The notes: generated by a model from the letters alone, not told the origin. A stretch of DNA of 64,000 nucleotides from PFJX01 sp044227325 (GCA_044227325.1 JBGAFI010000010.1:1-64000); one strand, 5' to 3'; counted from the stretch's first letter, positions 17,743-26,641 are shown. Made by a program: numbers and translations.

Positions 17743-19024
17743 CCCGCTCGGCCGGGAACACGGCCGAAAAGGTGCTGCCCTTGCCGACGATGCTGTCCAC
17801 CCGCAATCTGGCCTGGTGCCGTTGCAGGACGTGCTTGACGATGGCGAGGCCCAGGCCGGTGCCGCCGGAGGCGCGCGAGCGGCCCCGGTCCACCCGGTAG
17901 AAGCGCTCGGTCAGGCGCGGGATGTGCTGGGGCTCGATGCCTTCCCCGGTGTCCGAGACCTTGAACACCATGCCGCTGTTGTCGCCGCCGCACCAGGTGA
18001 TGCCGATATGGCCGCCGGTCGGGGTGTAGCGCACCGCGTTGGAGACCAGGTTGGCCAGCGCGCTGTACAGCTCCTGGGTGTTGCCGATGAGGCGGGCCTG
18101 GCTTTCCATGGTCAGCACGACCCGATGTCGGCCCTGGCTGAGGGATTCGGCCTCCCCCGCGAGGCGCCTGGCCAGGGCGGGAACGTCCACGGCCTCGTCC
18201 TTGGTCTCCGGTTCGCTTTCCAGGCGCGCCAGGGTGAGCAGATCGTCCACCAGACGGCGGATGCGGTCGGACTGTTCGCGCATGAGGGGAATGTGTTTGC
18301 GGAATTCCACCGGGTCCGGATTCGGCATGTCGTCGAAGGCTTCGAGGAAGCCGACGATGACCGTGATGGGGGTGCGCAGTTCGTGGGAGACGTTGGCGAC
18401 GAAGTCCTGGCGCATCGCGTCCACCCGGGCGATCTCGGTGATGTCCCGGGCCAGCAGCATTTTCTGGTGGCGCGGCAAAGGCACGATTTGCAGGGACAGG
18501 GTCTTCTCCCGGGATACCGGGGCTTCCATGATCAGCGTGCGCGCGTAGTCCTCGCCCACCAGCCACTCCGAAAAACGGGAATGGCGCAGCAGATAGAGCA
18601 CGAACTGGCCCAGGTCCCGGTCGGGCGACAAGCCGAGCAGATGCTCGGCCGCCTTGTTGAGCCACTGGATGCGATTGCCTTCGTCCAGGATCACCACGCC
18701 GTCGGGCAGGTTGCGGGTGGCGGCCAGCATCTGTTCCAGGTCGGCGGCGGCTTTTTGCTGGGCGCCCTGGCGCAGGCGCAGCAGTTTCTCCAGCCGGTAG
18801 AGGGCGTCGCCCCAAAGCCCATCGGCGGACAGCTTGGGGCGTTCGTCGGCGGCCAGCCAGTCGTTTAGCTTGCGCAACTGGCGCAGGTGGTAGACCAGGT
18901 AGACCAGGAGGCCGGCGGAGAATAGCGCCCAGCCGATCCAGGGGGAGCGGCCGTTGGACAGCAGCAGGGAGAACAAGGCCAGCCCCAGGACCAATCCCAG
19001 GGGGCGCCACCAGAATGACAGCAT
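17687..19024 (-). CDS. phoR: phosphate regulon sensor kinase PhoR
   Basis: 445 residues. Two membrane segments at the N-terminus (about 8-23 and 29-46, DUF3329-like), a PAS domain (LPDGVVILDEGNRIQWLNKAAEHLLG), HisKA with His214 (NVSHELRTPI), and HATPase (NLVSNAVRYTP, DTGEGI, GTGLGLAIVKH). It senses phosphate supply through the Pst/PhoU complex and controls PhoB, encoded 50 bases upstream. The 3' end overlaps the HIT gene convergently. Confidence 0.96.
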   Translation of the reverse strand: MLSFWWRPLGLVLGLALFSLLLSNGRSPWIGWALFSAGLLVYLVYHLRQLRKLNDWLAADERPKLSADGLWGDALYRLEKLLRLRQGAQQKAAADLEQMLAATRNLPDGVVILDEGNRIQWLNKAAEHLLGLSPDRDLGQFVLYLLRHSRFSEWLVGEDYARTLIMEAPVSREKTLSLQIVPLPRHQKMLLARDITEIARVDAMRQDFVANVSHELRTPITVIVGFLEAFDDMPNPDPVEFRKHIPLMREQSDRIRRLVDDLLTLARLESEPETKDEAVDVPALARRLAGEAESLSQGRHRVVLTMESQARLIGNTQELYSALANLVSNAVRYTPTGGHIGITWCGGDNSGMVFKVSDTGEGIEPQHIPRLTERFYRVDRGRSRASGGTGLGLAIVKHVLQRHQARLRVDSIVGKGSTFSAVFPAERVIPATTPNVPEEAPRAAA

Positions 19025-19074
19025 CGAGGATGTCAGGCCGTGGGGAACGGCGGCATTCTACTCCGACCCATTTC

Positions 19075-19767
<693 letters not shown>

Positions 19768-19797
19768 GAGAGCCTCCGCAATGAACAATTGCCCGCC

Positions 19798-19830
19798 ATG
19801 TTATGACGGTTTCATGAAGCTTTCGTGACA
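19798..19830 (-). promoter_or_regulatory. Pho box upstream of phoBR
   Basis: Three consecutive 11-base direct repeats read on the minus strand: TGTCACGAAAG (19830-19820), CTTCATGAAAC (19819-19809), CGTCATAACAT (19808-19798). They follow the CTGTCATAAAT-type unit with conserved TCA(T) spaced every 11 bases. The box ends about 30 bases before the phoB start, where it can replace a -35 element. Confidence 0.78.
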
Positions 19831-20030
19831 TGGATCGTCGCGCGCATGCGTTCGCCTGAATTCCCTGCGCGCGCCATTTCACGGGGGCGTCGGCGGTGCG
19901 GGAGATTGCTGGACGCCAGCGGTTCGCGCGTATCCGCCGCCGCGCGGAGGCGGGCATGGCGTGGCGAAATTTTCGGCTCCCGCCGATATGCCCTAGAGTG
20001 TCGTTTATCGTTTTCCACTCCGGTTTCGCC

Positions 20031-20687
20031 GTGAAAAATTCCCTGTTCGTTATTTTGGCTTGCACGCTGCCGTGCTGTTTCCCGGGAACTTCCGGAATCG
20101 CGCTTGCCCAGTCTCCCGCCATGCTTGTCACCGCCCAGCCGGATTGGCTCGCTCGCGCCAAACAGCTGGAAAGACAGGGCGACTGGCGCGAGTTGCTGGA
20201 CTGGGGACGGCGTTGGGTCGGTGCCGAAAGGGACAACCCATTGGCTTGGTTCGTGCTGGGACGCGCCTACTACAAGTTGAATCTGTACACCGAGGCCATC
20301 GGCGCCTATCAGCAGAACTTGCGCCTCGAACCCAACGATGTCTACGCCCGCAACAATCTGGGCAACGCCTACCGGGACAGCGAACGCTACCGGGATGCCC
20401 TGCGCGCGTATCGGGAAGCCGTGCGCGTCAACCCGGACTATTTCCCCGCCTGGCAGAACATGGGGCGGACCTACTATCTGCTGAAGGGCCAGGCCGGTGT
20501 GCTCGATGCCGTTCAGCGCATACGGCGGGTCAATCCCGAACTGGCCCGGGCCTGGTACAGCCTGATGGTCGAGTACTACCGTTCGAGAAACGACGGCACC
20601 GCGCGGGAGGCGCTGGATACGTTGCGTAAGCTGCAGCCGGAGGAAGTGGACCGGCTGTTCGCGATCCTCCTGGAGCAGGTGCGATAA
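20031..20687 (+). CDS. exported tetratricopeptide-repeat protein
   Basis: 218 residues from GTG 20031. Starting here gives a clean signal peptide (VKNSLFVILACTLPCCF...ALAQS); an upstream in-frame start at 19896 would bury it. The mature part has at least three TPR units (NPLAWFVLGRAYYKLNLYTEAIGAY, NDVYARNNLGNAYRDSERYRDALRAY, NPDYFPAWQNMGRTYYLL) and a C-terminal helical region. TPR proteins of this kind are periplasmic or outer-membrane scaffolds; no partner is suggested by the neighbours (phoB divergent, amtB convergent). Function unknown. Confidence 0.8.
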   Translation: MKNSLFVILACTLPCCFPGTSGIALAQSPAMLVTAQPDWLARAKQLERQGDWRELLDWGRRWVGAERDNPLAWFVLGRAYYKLNLYTEAIGAYQQNLRLEPNDVYARNNLGNAYRDSERYRDALRAYREAVRVNPDYFPAWQNMGRTYYLLKGQAGVLDAVQRIRRVNPELARAWYSLMVEYYRSRNDGTAREALDTLRKLQPEEVDRLFAILLEQVR

Positions 20688-20730
20688 GGCGGGCGCCGCG
20701 CCGGTGTCGTCCTGACCCCGGCGCGGGGGC

Positions 20731-20755
20731 AAAAAAAGGCGCCTTGCGGCGCCTT
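20731..20755 (-). terminator. intrinsic terminator of the torF-glnK-amtB operon
   Basis: On the minus strand AAGGCGCC, loop GCAA, GGCGCCTT followed by a run of T (A-run at 20731-20737 on the plus strand). It lies 86 bases past the amtB stop and may also stop transcription from the TPR gene. Confidence 0.85.
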
Positions 20756-20841
20756 GAACTCACACGGTGGTGAGATGGATTCTTTGGCTCGGACTGTCTG
20801 TTCGAGCGGGAGGCGGCCGCTGGCGCGCCCCCCGAGCGAAC

Positions 20842-22275
20842 TCAGTCCACGCGCTCGCCGTGCAGGGCGATGTCGAGACCCTCGCGTTCCTGCTCTTCGG
20901 TGACGCGCAGGCCCATGACCAGGTCCAGCACCTTGAGGATTATGTAGGTCACCACGGCGGTGTAGGCCACGGTGATGACCACGGACTTCAGCTGGATCAC
21001 GAACTGGCCCATGCCGCCGGCGGTGCCGCCGATGGATTCCACGGCGAGGAAGCCGGTCAGCAGGGCGCCGATGATGCCGCCGATGCCGTGCACGCCGAAG
21101 GCGTCCAGGGAGTCGTCGTAGCCCAGCATCTTCTTCAGGGAAGTGGAGGACCAGAAGCAGATTACACCGGCGGCGACGCCGATGATCAGGGCGCCGATGG
21201 GACCGACGAAGCCGGAAGCCGGGGTGATGGCGACCAGGCCGGCGACGGCGCCGGAGGCGATGCCCAGCACGCTGGGCTTACCCTTGCTGATCCATTCCGC
21301 GAACATCCAGCCCAGGGCCGCCGTACCGGTGGCGATCTGGGTCACGGCCATGGCCATGCCGGCACGGCCGTCGGCCGCCACGGCGGAACCCGCGTTGAAG
21401 CCGAACCAGCCCACCCACAGCATCGCCGCGCCCATGACCGTCAGGGTCAGATTGTGCGGCGCCATGGCTTCGCGGCCGTAGCCGATGCGGGGGCCGAGCA
21501 TGAGGGCGGCGATCAGCGCGGCGATACCCGCGTTGATGTGCACCACGGTGCCGCCGGCGAAGTCCAGCACGCCCATGTCCCACATGAAGCCGCCGTCGCC
21601 GGACCACACCATGTGGGCGATCGGGGCGTAGACCAGCAAGGACCACAGGGCCATGAACCACATCATCGCGGAGAATTTCATGCGGTCGGCGAAGGCGCCG
21701 GCGATGAGGGCGGGCGTGATGATGGCGAAGGTCATCTGGAAGGTCATGAACACCGATTCCGGAATCACGCCGGTCAGGCTGTTCTTCTCCATGCCGGACA
21801 GGAAGGCCTTACCCAGGCTGCCGAAGAAGGAGTAGAAGTTGGTGACCCCCTTCTCCATGCCCGTGGTGTCGAAGGCGATGCTGTAGCCGGCCACCACCCA
21901 CAACACGGTGATCATGGCGGTGATGGCGAAGCTTTGCATCATGGTGGCGAGCACGTTCTTCTTGCGCACCATGCCGCCGTAGAACAGGGCCAAGCCGGGG
22001 ACGGTCATGAACAGCACCAGCGCGGTGGAGGTCAGCATCCAGGCGGTGGCGCCCGTGTCGAGCTTGGGCGCTTCGGCGGCGGGGGCGGGAGCCGCCGGAG
22101 CCGGCGCGGCCTCGGCGGGAGCCGCCGGAGCCGGTGCGGCCTCGGTGGGAGCCGTCGGAGCCGGTGCGGCTTCCATGGCGGCCGCCGGGGCGGTCGTCGG
22201 CGCCTCTTCGGACATGGCCACGCCGGAGAGTCCCAGCGCGCCCACCAACATCAAACTAGCTAGCAGGTGTTTCAT
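20842..22275 (-). CDS. amtB: ammonium transporter AmtB with Ala/Pro-rich N-terminal extension
   Basis: 477 residues. A signal peptide (1-~22) and a ~50-residue Ala/Pro/Glu linker built on a 10-residue repeat precede the eleven-helix Amt domain. The twin-His pore is represented by APHNLTL and FGVHGIGGIIG; FNAGSAVAADG is a family motif. It conducts ammonium and is gated by uridylylatable GlnK, encoded 12 bases upstream. AAGGAG precedes the ATG. Many Amt proteins keep a cleaved signal peptide, but the repeat linker is unusual. Confidence 0.95.
   Translation of the reverse strand: MKHLLASLMLVGALGLSGVAMSEEAPTTAPAAAMEAAPAPTAPTEAAPAPAAPAEAAPAPAAPAPAAEAPKLDTGATAWMLTSTALVLFMTVPGLALFYGGMVRKKNVLATMMQSFAITAMITVLWVVAGYSIAFDTTGMEKGVTNFYSFFGSLGKAFLSGMEKNSLTGVIPESVFMTFQMTFAIITPALIAGAFADRMKFSAMMWFMALWSLLVYAPIAHMVWSGDGGFMWDMGVLDFAGGTVVHINAGIAALIAALMLGPRIGYGREAMAPHNLTLTVMGAAMLWVGWFGFNAGSAVAADGRAGMAMAVTQIATGTAALGWMFAEWISKGKPSVLGIASGAVAGLVAITPASGFVGPIGALIIGVAAGVICFWSSTSLKKMLGYDDSLDAFGVHGIGGIIGALLTGFLAVESIGGTAGGMGQFVIQLKSVVITVAYTAVVTYIILKVLDLVMGLRVTEEQEREGLDIALHGERVD
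22087..22176. repeat. three tandem 30-bp repeats inside amtB
   Basis: Units begin at 22087, 22117 and 22147 (GGGAGCCGCCGGAGCCGG...). They encode the decapeptide-like EAAPAPAAPA pattern of the AmtB linker and differ at only a few bases, suggesting recent slippage expansion. Confidence 0.85.
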
Positions 22276-22287
22276 TTCAGATTCTCC

Positions 22288-22626
22288 TTAGATCGCGGCT
22301 TCGCCGGCTTCGCCGGTGCGGATGCGAACAACCTGTTCCAGATCCCAGACGAAGATCTTGCCGTCGCCGATCTTGCCGGTCTGCGCGGCCTTCGAAATGG
22401 CCTCGATCGCCTGATCCAGCAGATCCGACTTGACGGCGATTTCGATTTTTACCTTGGGAAGAAAGTCGACGACATATTCCGCGCCGCGATACAGCTCGGT
22501 GTGGCCCTTCTGGCGGCCGAAACCCTTGACCTCGGTCACGGTGATGCCGGATACCCCCAGGCCGGACAAGGCTTCACGTACCTCATCCAGCTTGAAGGGT
22601 TTGATGATGGCGGTGACGAATTTCAT
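22288..22626 (-). CDS. glnK: PII signal protein GlnK
   Basis: 112 residues. T-loop with the uridylylation site Tyr51 (GHTELYRGAEYVVDFLPK), PII C-terminal signature and RIRTGE at the end. It binds 2-oxoglutarate/ATP/ADP and blocks AmtB when nitrogen is replete. It lies between torF and amtB, the usual position in this order. The operon has a sigma-54 promoter upstream of torF. Confidence 0.97.
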   Translation of the reverse strand: MKFVTAIIKPFKLDEVREALSGLGVSGITVTEVKGFGRQKGHTELYRGAEYVVDFLPKVKIEIAVKSDLLDQAIEAISKAAQTGKIGDGKIFVWDLEQVVRIRTGEAGEAAI

Positions 22627-22701
22627 GTAAGTCTCCTGATTGATCGAGCCGTTTCCCCGGGGGCTGCGGAGGATTGCGGCCCCCGGCTGGATCAGACTGG
22701 G

Positions 22702-23451
22702 TTAGAAGCTCTTGGAGAAGGACAGGGCGAGCAGACCCTTGGCAACCTTTTCAGTGCCAAAGGTGTAGGTAGGGGTGTCCGCATTGGTGTCGCTATATGC
22801 AAGCGTCACGGTGCCGAATCCGACATCCTTGGTCACGCCGACTTTCCAATCCGTGTAGTTCGCGACACTGACGTTTTCGACGCGCTGATGGCCGACATGG
22901 CCCAAGAGGCCCCAGCCGTTCCCGATATCTTGGCTGGCGTTCAGTTCCAGGTAGTCGCTGCCGTCGGTCTTCTGGGTGCCACGAGTTCCCCAGCCAATGA
23001 AGTAAGGAGAGAGGGCATAGCTATATTTCACTGACAGCATTTTCCAGCTCAGGCCGAGATAAGCCTCGGTAGTTTCAGGAGTGGGGAGATCATTCGCGAC
23101 AATGCGCTTGCCGTCGTAGGAGTAATGAATCAGGCCGACGTCATAGCCGAAATCGCCTACGCTGCCTTTGTAGCCGCCGTAAACATCCCATTCAAAGTCG
23201 CTGCTGGAACTGTTTCCCTGGCCCTTGACCCATTTCTGAGTGGAAAGCCAAGTGCCGGCGTACAGGCCGCTGGAATGGCTGTAGTCCACGCCGCCGGAGA
23301 TGGCGGGATCGTTCTGGGACTGGGATACGCCACGGAAGATGTAGTTGGTGGTTACACCCACGTTGTACGAAATGGAGTGAGGGGAGTCTTCCGCGAAAGC
23401 AGGGGCGCTGATCAACCCGGACAGAACGAGCAGGTAAGGCAGTTTTTTCAT
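22702..23451 (-). CDS. torF: TorF family outer-membrane putative porin
   Basis: 249 residues from ATG 23451, preceded by GGAGAAA. Signal peptide cut near AFA. The mature protein begins SISYNVGVTTNYIFRGVSQSQNDPAISGGVDY, the hallmark of the TIGR02001/TorF family, and ends in the aromatic LALSFSKSF typical of beta-barrels. Family members are commonly encoded just upstream of glnK-amtB and are thought to pass small nitrogen compounds across the outer membrane; the substrate here is inferred from context only. Confidence 0.88.
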   Translation of the reverse strand: MKKLPYLLVLSGLISAPAFAEDSPHSISYNVGVTTNYIFRGVSQSQNDPAISGGVDYSHSSGLYAGTWLSTQKWVKGQGNSSSSDFEWDVYGGYKGSVGDFGYDVGLIHYSYDGKRIVANDLPTPETTEAYLGLSWKMLSVKYSYALSPYFIGWGTRGTQKTDGSDYLELNASQDIGNGWGLLGHVGHQRVENVSVANYTDWKVGVTKDVGFGTVTLAYSDTNADTPTYTFGTEKVAKGLLALSFSKSF

Positions 23452-23500
23452 GACGTTTCTCCACGCTAAAAAAATGGTGCGAAATGCACAGCCCAAGACA

Positions 23501-23514
23501 GCATTTCCTATGCC
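23501..23514 (-). promoter_or_regulatory. sigma-54 promoter of torF-glnK-amtB
   Basis: Minus strand TGGCATAGGAAATGCT: -24 GG (23514-23513) and -12 GC (23502-23501) with exactly ten bases between. The start would be near 23490, leaving a leader of about 39 bases with GGAGAAA before the torF ATG. It fits nitrogen control through NtrC and RpoN. Confidence 0.78.
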
Positions 23515-23554
23515 AGTTAATTTATTTCTTATAAATCAATAGCATAATCAGTAT

Positions 23555-23571
23555 TGCGCGAAGTTGGCGCA
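23555..23571. promoter_or_regulatory. possible NtrC-type site
   Basis: TGCGCGAAGTTGGCGCA has the TGC-N11-GCA frame of NtrC sites, though the inner bases differ from TGCACC...GGTGCA. It is centred about 74 bases upstream of the predicted sigma-54 start of torF. Confidence 0.5.
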
Positions 23572-23623
23572 GAGATGGGCTCTATTATGGTGCGTTGGGA
23601 GCGCAGGCTGCACCGACTTGGCA

Positions 23624-23663
23624 CCCGTCAAATGCTCGGGCTTTCGACTACGCATTTGACGGG
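23624..23663. repeat. 12-bp perfect inverted repeat, 16-base spacer
   Basis: CCCGTCAAATGC (23624-23635) and GCATTTGACGGG (23652-23663) are exact reverse complements. Shorter matching bases (TTGGCA / TGCCA) flank them. No T-tract follows, so it is not a clear terminator. Confidence 0.8.
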
Positions 23664-23763
23664 GCCGTCATGCCACTTCCGGCCGTCGCTCCCGGCATCG
23701 GTTTCCGTCGGGGATGAGCGCAAATATCCGGGGTAAACTCGCGCCATAGTCTTGCTTGAATGG

Positions 23764-24012
23764 ATGCAAACCATGTTGAAACAAAAACTCACGGAAGATT
23801 TCGCCGCGAAAGTCAGCGAAGTGATGGCCTTCAGCCCGGCCCGGGATATGGAGAAGAATCTCAAGGCCGGCGTGGCCGCGTGGTTGTCCCGGCTGGATCT
23901 GGTCACGCGGGAGGAATTCGACGTGCAGGCCCAGGTGCTGGCCCATACCCGGGAGAAACTCCAGGCCATGGAGGCCCGGCTCGCGCGCCTGGAAGGCGAC
24001 GCGGAGAAATGA
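23764..24012 (+). CDS. ubiK: ubiquinone biosynthesis accessory factor UbiK (BMFP domain)
   Basis: 82 residues, mostly helical. Matches the BMFP/YqiC family by size, by the amphipathic N-terminal half (DFAAKVSEVMAFSP...) and by the conserved coiled-coil C-terminus (LVTREEFDVQAQVLAHTREKLQAMEARLARLE). UbiK helps aerobic ubiquinone synthesis with UbiJ. ATG 23773 is an alternative start; neither has a strong ribosome-binding site. Its stop overlaps the ATG of the peptidase gene. Confidence 0.85.
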   Translation: MQTMLKQKLTEDFAAKVSEVMAFSPARDMEKNLKAGVAAWLSRLDLVTREEFDVQAQVLAHTREKLQAMEARLARLEGDAEK

Positions 24013-25250
24013 GCCGCCGGCGCGGCGTATTCCTTGGCGTATTCCTGCTGGCGCTATCGGTTGGTCTCACCGCCTGCACCACCAACCCGATGACCGGACG
24101 CAGCCAGCTTTCCCTGATGCCGGAAAGCCAGGTCATCGCCCAGTCCCTGAGCGCATACAAGGCGGAGTTGGCGCCCCACGCCAAGCAGGCCAAGCTCAAC
24201 AACAACGAGGCCGTGGTGGTGCGCGTGCGTGGCATCACCGACCGTCTTGTCGCCCAGGCGGTGCGCTACCGGCCCGATACCGCGAGCTGGGCCTGGGAAG
24301 TGAACGTCATCGACGATCCCAAGACCCTCAACGCTTTTTGCATGCCGGGCGGCAAGATGGCCATCTATACCGGCCTGAGCGAGAAGCTGAAGGCCACCGA
24401 CGACGAGATCGCCCAGGTCATGGGCCACGAGATCGGCCATGCCCTGGCCAACCACGGCGCGGAAAAGATGTCCGTGGGCATGCTCTCGGACATCTTCGTC
24501 GCGGCCGTGGCGGGCAACAACCAGGGGCGCCAGCAGACCGGGCAGATCGCCAGCCTGCTGCTCTGGCAATTGCCCAACAGCCGGGGGGCGGAAACCGAGG
24601 CGGACCGCATCGGCATCGAACTCGCCGCGCGCGCGGGGTACAACCCGGAAGCCGCGCCCGGACTATGGAAAAAGATGATGCGGGCGAGCGGCGAGAAGGG
24701 GCGCTTCGATCTGCTGTCCACCCACCCGGCTTCCGAGGCACGCATGGAAACGCTGGCTGGGCTGGTGCCCGCGATGCGGCCCCTCTACGCGGAAGCCGCC
24801 CGCAATCCCGCCAAGTTGCCGACCCGGCTCGCGGCCAACGTGCGGGATGTGACGCCGGGCGCGCCGGCGCCGGCGAATTTGCGTCCGCTGAGCCTGGTCA
24901 ACCCGACCTTGCAGGCCTTCAAGAGCGGCGAGGCGGTGCTGGCCTGCGAAAATTGTTCACTGGGTTTCTCGAATAGACGCGACAAGCTGCGCGCCTATTA
25001 CGCACAGCGGGATTGGGAAAGCCTGGCCCGGGAGGTTCTAGATGTGGGTTATCTCCAGGACATCAGCTGGTTCTATCTGGGCGCCGCCGCCGAGGGCATG
25101 GGGTCGCCCCACGCGCCCCAGTATTATCGGCAGGCCGTGGTGCTGGCTGGCAACAAGGAAACCCATTGCAAGGGCGTGTTCACCGATCTTTGCAACGGCA
25201 TCGACCTGCCGCGCCAGGCGAGCGAGGCATTGAACAGGCTGGCGAAATGA
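24009..25250 (+). CDS. M48 family metalloprotease lipoprotein
   Basis: 413 residues. Lipoprotein signal ending LTAC (Cys23). Zinc site HEIGHALANH (His140, Glu141, His144) and the downstream third ligand in ETEADRIG; the conserved FCMPGGKMAIYTGL is present. Beyond the peptidase domain is a ~150-residue extension with four Cys (ACENCSLGF; HCKGVFTDLC) seen in periplasmic M48 peptidases of betaproteobacteria. Likely envelope quality control. It overlaps both neighbours by ATGA junctions, in a four-gene coupled operon. Confidence 0.9.
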   Translation: MSRRRGVFLGVFLLALSVGLTACTTNPMTGRSQLSLMPESQVIAQSLSAYKAELAPHAKQAKLNNNEAVVVRVRGITDRLVAQAVRYRPDTASWAWEVNVIDDPKTLNAFCMPGGKMAIYTGLSEKLKATDDEIAQVMGHEIGHALANHGAEKMSVGMLSDIFVAAVAGNNQGRQQTGQIASLLLWQLPNSRGAETEADRIGIELAARAGYNPEAAPGLWKKMMRASGEKGRFDLLSTHPASEARMETLAGLVPAMRPLYAEAARNPAKLPTRLAANVRDVTPGAPAPANLRPLSLVNPTLQAFKSGEAVLACENCSLGFSNRRDKLRAYYAQRDWESLAREVLDVGYLQDISWFYLGAAAEGMGSPHAPQYYRQAVVLAGNKETHCKGVFTDLCNGIDLPRQASEALNRLAK

Positions 25251-26188
25251 GCGGGGATAAGGTTGAAGTGGCCGCCGCGGTCATCGAGCGGGCCGACGGC
25301 AGCTTTCTCATGGCGAGCCGGCCCGAGGGCAAGGTCTACGCGGGATGGTGGGAATTCCCCGGCGGCAAGGTGGAATCCGGCGAGAGCGCGCGCCAGGCCC
25401 TGGAACGCGAACTGCGCGAGGAGTTGGGCATCGAGACCCTGGAGGCCTGGCCCTGGCTGAACCGCGCCTACGTCTATCCCCATGCCCATGTCATGCTGCG
25501 TTTCTTCCGTGTGACCGATTGGCGCGGCGAGCCGCATCCCCACGAAGGTCAGCGTCTGGCCTGGACTCGCGCCGGGTCGCCCGATGTTTCCCCCATCCTT
25601 CCCGCCAACGGCCCCATCCTGAAGGGGCTCTCCGTGCCGCTGGAATATGCGATCTCCGATATGGCGAAGCTGGGCGAGGCCGAATTCCTGCGCCGGCTCG
25701 AGCGGCGCCTGGAACAAGGACTGAAATTGGTGCAGTTGCGGGAGAAACAGCTTGGCGCCGAGGCGTATCGGGATCTCGCCACGGACGTCGCGCGCCGCTG
25801 CCATGCGGCGGGAGCGCGACTGATGCTGAACGGCCACGAGGACTTGGCGCGGGAACTCGGCGCGGGCAGCCACTGGAGTTCCGCCCAGCTCATGGCGGCG
25901 CGCTGCAGGCCCGACTTGGAATGGGTCGGCGCCTCCTGCCACGATCCCGCCGAACTGGCCCGCGCCGCCGAACTGGAACTGGATTTCGTGGTGCTCTCGC
26001 CGGTGCTCCCCACCGCCAGCCATCCGGGCGCGGAGACCGTGGGCTGGCCCCGCTTCGCGGACTGGCTCAAGGACTACCCGGTGCCGGTGTTCGCCCTGGG
26101 CGGGCTGGGCGCGGACGATCTGGCTTTGGCTCGGAAACACGGCGCCCACGGCATCGCCCTGAAAAGCCAGGCCTGGTCCCGGCCATGA
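25247..26188 (+). CDS. Nudix hydrolase (MutT-like) fused to a ThiE/TenI-like domain
   Basis: 313 residues. The N-terminal Nudix domain has a complete box from Gly40 to Ile62 (Glu46, Arg54-Glu55, Glu58-Glu59), suited to sanitising oxidised (d)GTP. The C-terminal half (about 140-313) resembles thiamine-phosphate synthase (LKLVQLREKQLGAEAYR, FVVLSPVLPTASHPGA, VPVFALGGL) but lacks several phosphate-binding and catalytic positions, so it is probably not a true ThiE. This fusion is widespread in beta/gammaproteobacteria. Both ends overlap neighbouring genes. Confidence 0.88.
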   Translation: MSGDKVEVAAAVIERADGSFLMASRPEGKVYAGWWEFPGGKVESGESARQALERELREELGIETLEAWPWLNRAYVYPHAHVMLRFFRVTDWRGEPHPHEGQRLAWTRAGSPDVSPILPANGPILKGLSVPLEYAISDMAKLGEAEFLRRLERRLEQGLKLVQLREKQLGAEAYRDLATDVARRCHAAGARLMLNGHEDLARELGAGSHWSSAQLMAARCRPDLEWVGASCHDPAELARAAELELDFVVLSPVLPTASHPGAETVGWPRFADWLKDYPVPVFALGGLGADDLALARKHGAHGIALKSQAWSRP

Positions 26189-26613
26189 AGACCACCGAGT
26201 GGGTCAATCGGGGCCTGCCGCTGCTCCTGGTGGCCATGATCGGCGTCGTGGTCTGGCTCAATGCCGGTAACCAGGGCGCCCCGGCCCAGGCCACGGTCTG
26301 CGCGGATTTGCGCGCGGGTTGCGCGGCGCGGGTCGCGGGCCGCGAGGTGCGCTTCGGAACCGATTCGGCGATCAAGCCTCTGAAGGCGTTCGAGATCTGG
26401 GTCCAGGCGCCGGGCGCGCAAAAGATCGAAGCGCGTTTCACCATGGAGGGCATGGATATGGGATTCAACCTGTACACTTTGCGTGCCGATGGTCAGGGTG
26501 TCCACAAGGCCCGGATCACCCTGCCCGTGTGCGTTTCCGGACGGCGCGATTGGGTCATGACCCTGGCGATCGACGGAACGGATTTGGCGGTGCCGTTTGT
26601 CACCGATTTGTAA
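26185..26613 (+). CDS. small membrane-anchored periplasmic protein
   Basis: 142 residues. One N-terminal membrane segment (about 10-25), then a soluble domain with three Cys (VCADLRAGC; LPVCVSG) and the motif FTMEGMDMGFNLYTL, reminiscent of Met-rich FixH/YtkA-like beta-sandwich domains. The start overlaps the Nudix-ThiE stop (ATGA). No function is recognised; the Met/Cys pattern might bind a metal, which is only a guess. Confidence 0.65.
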   Translation: MKTTEWVNRGLPLLLVAMIGVVVWLNAGNQGAPAQATVCADLRAGCAARVAGREVRFGTDSAIKPLKAFEIWVQAPGAQKIEARFTMEGMDMGFNLYTLRADGQGVHKARITLPVCVSGRRDWVMTLAIDGTDLAVPFVTDL

Positions 26614-26635
26614 TATCCGCCTGGGAAGGCGTGCT

Positions 26636-26641
26636 TATAAT
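26636..26641 (+). promoter_or_regulatory. -10 element before phoU
   Basis: A perfect TATAAT 41 bases before the phoU start, in a 68-base gap. No good -35 is found at 16-18 bases, so an activator or extended contact may be involved. Confidence 0.45.

Larger units (their letters stand above)
23452..23763. other. torF/ubiK intergenic region
   Basis: 312 bases without a gene. From the torF side it holds the sigma-54 promoter, an NtrC-like dyad, and a long perfect inverted repeat at 23624-23663. The ubiK promoter must lie in the last ~90 bases but no clear -35/-10 was recognised. Confidence 0.7.

Noticed and set aside
23474..23490. GGTGC-GAAA-TGCAC as an NtrC site near torF
   Set aside because: The half-sites are in the opposite orientation to TGCACC...GGTGCA and it overlaps the predicted transcript start.
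25680..26188. Stand-alone thiamine-phosphate synthase
   Set aside because: The ThiE-like half lacks several conserved phosphate-binding residues and is fused to a Nudix domain; more likely a non-thiamine role.
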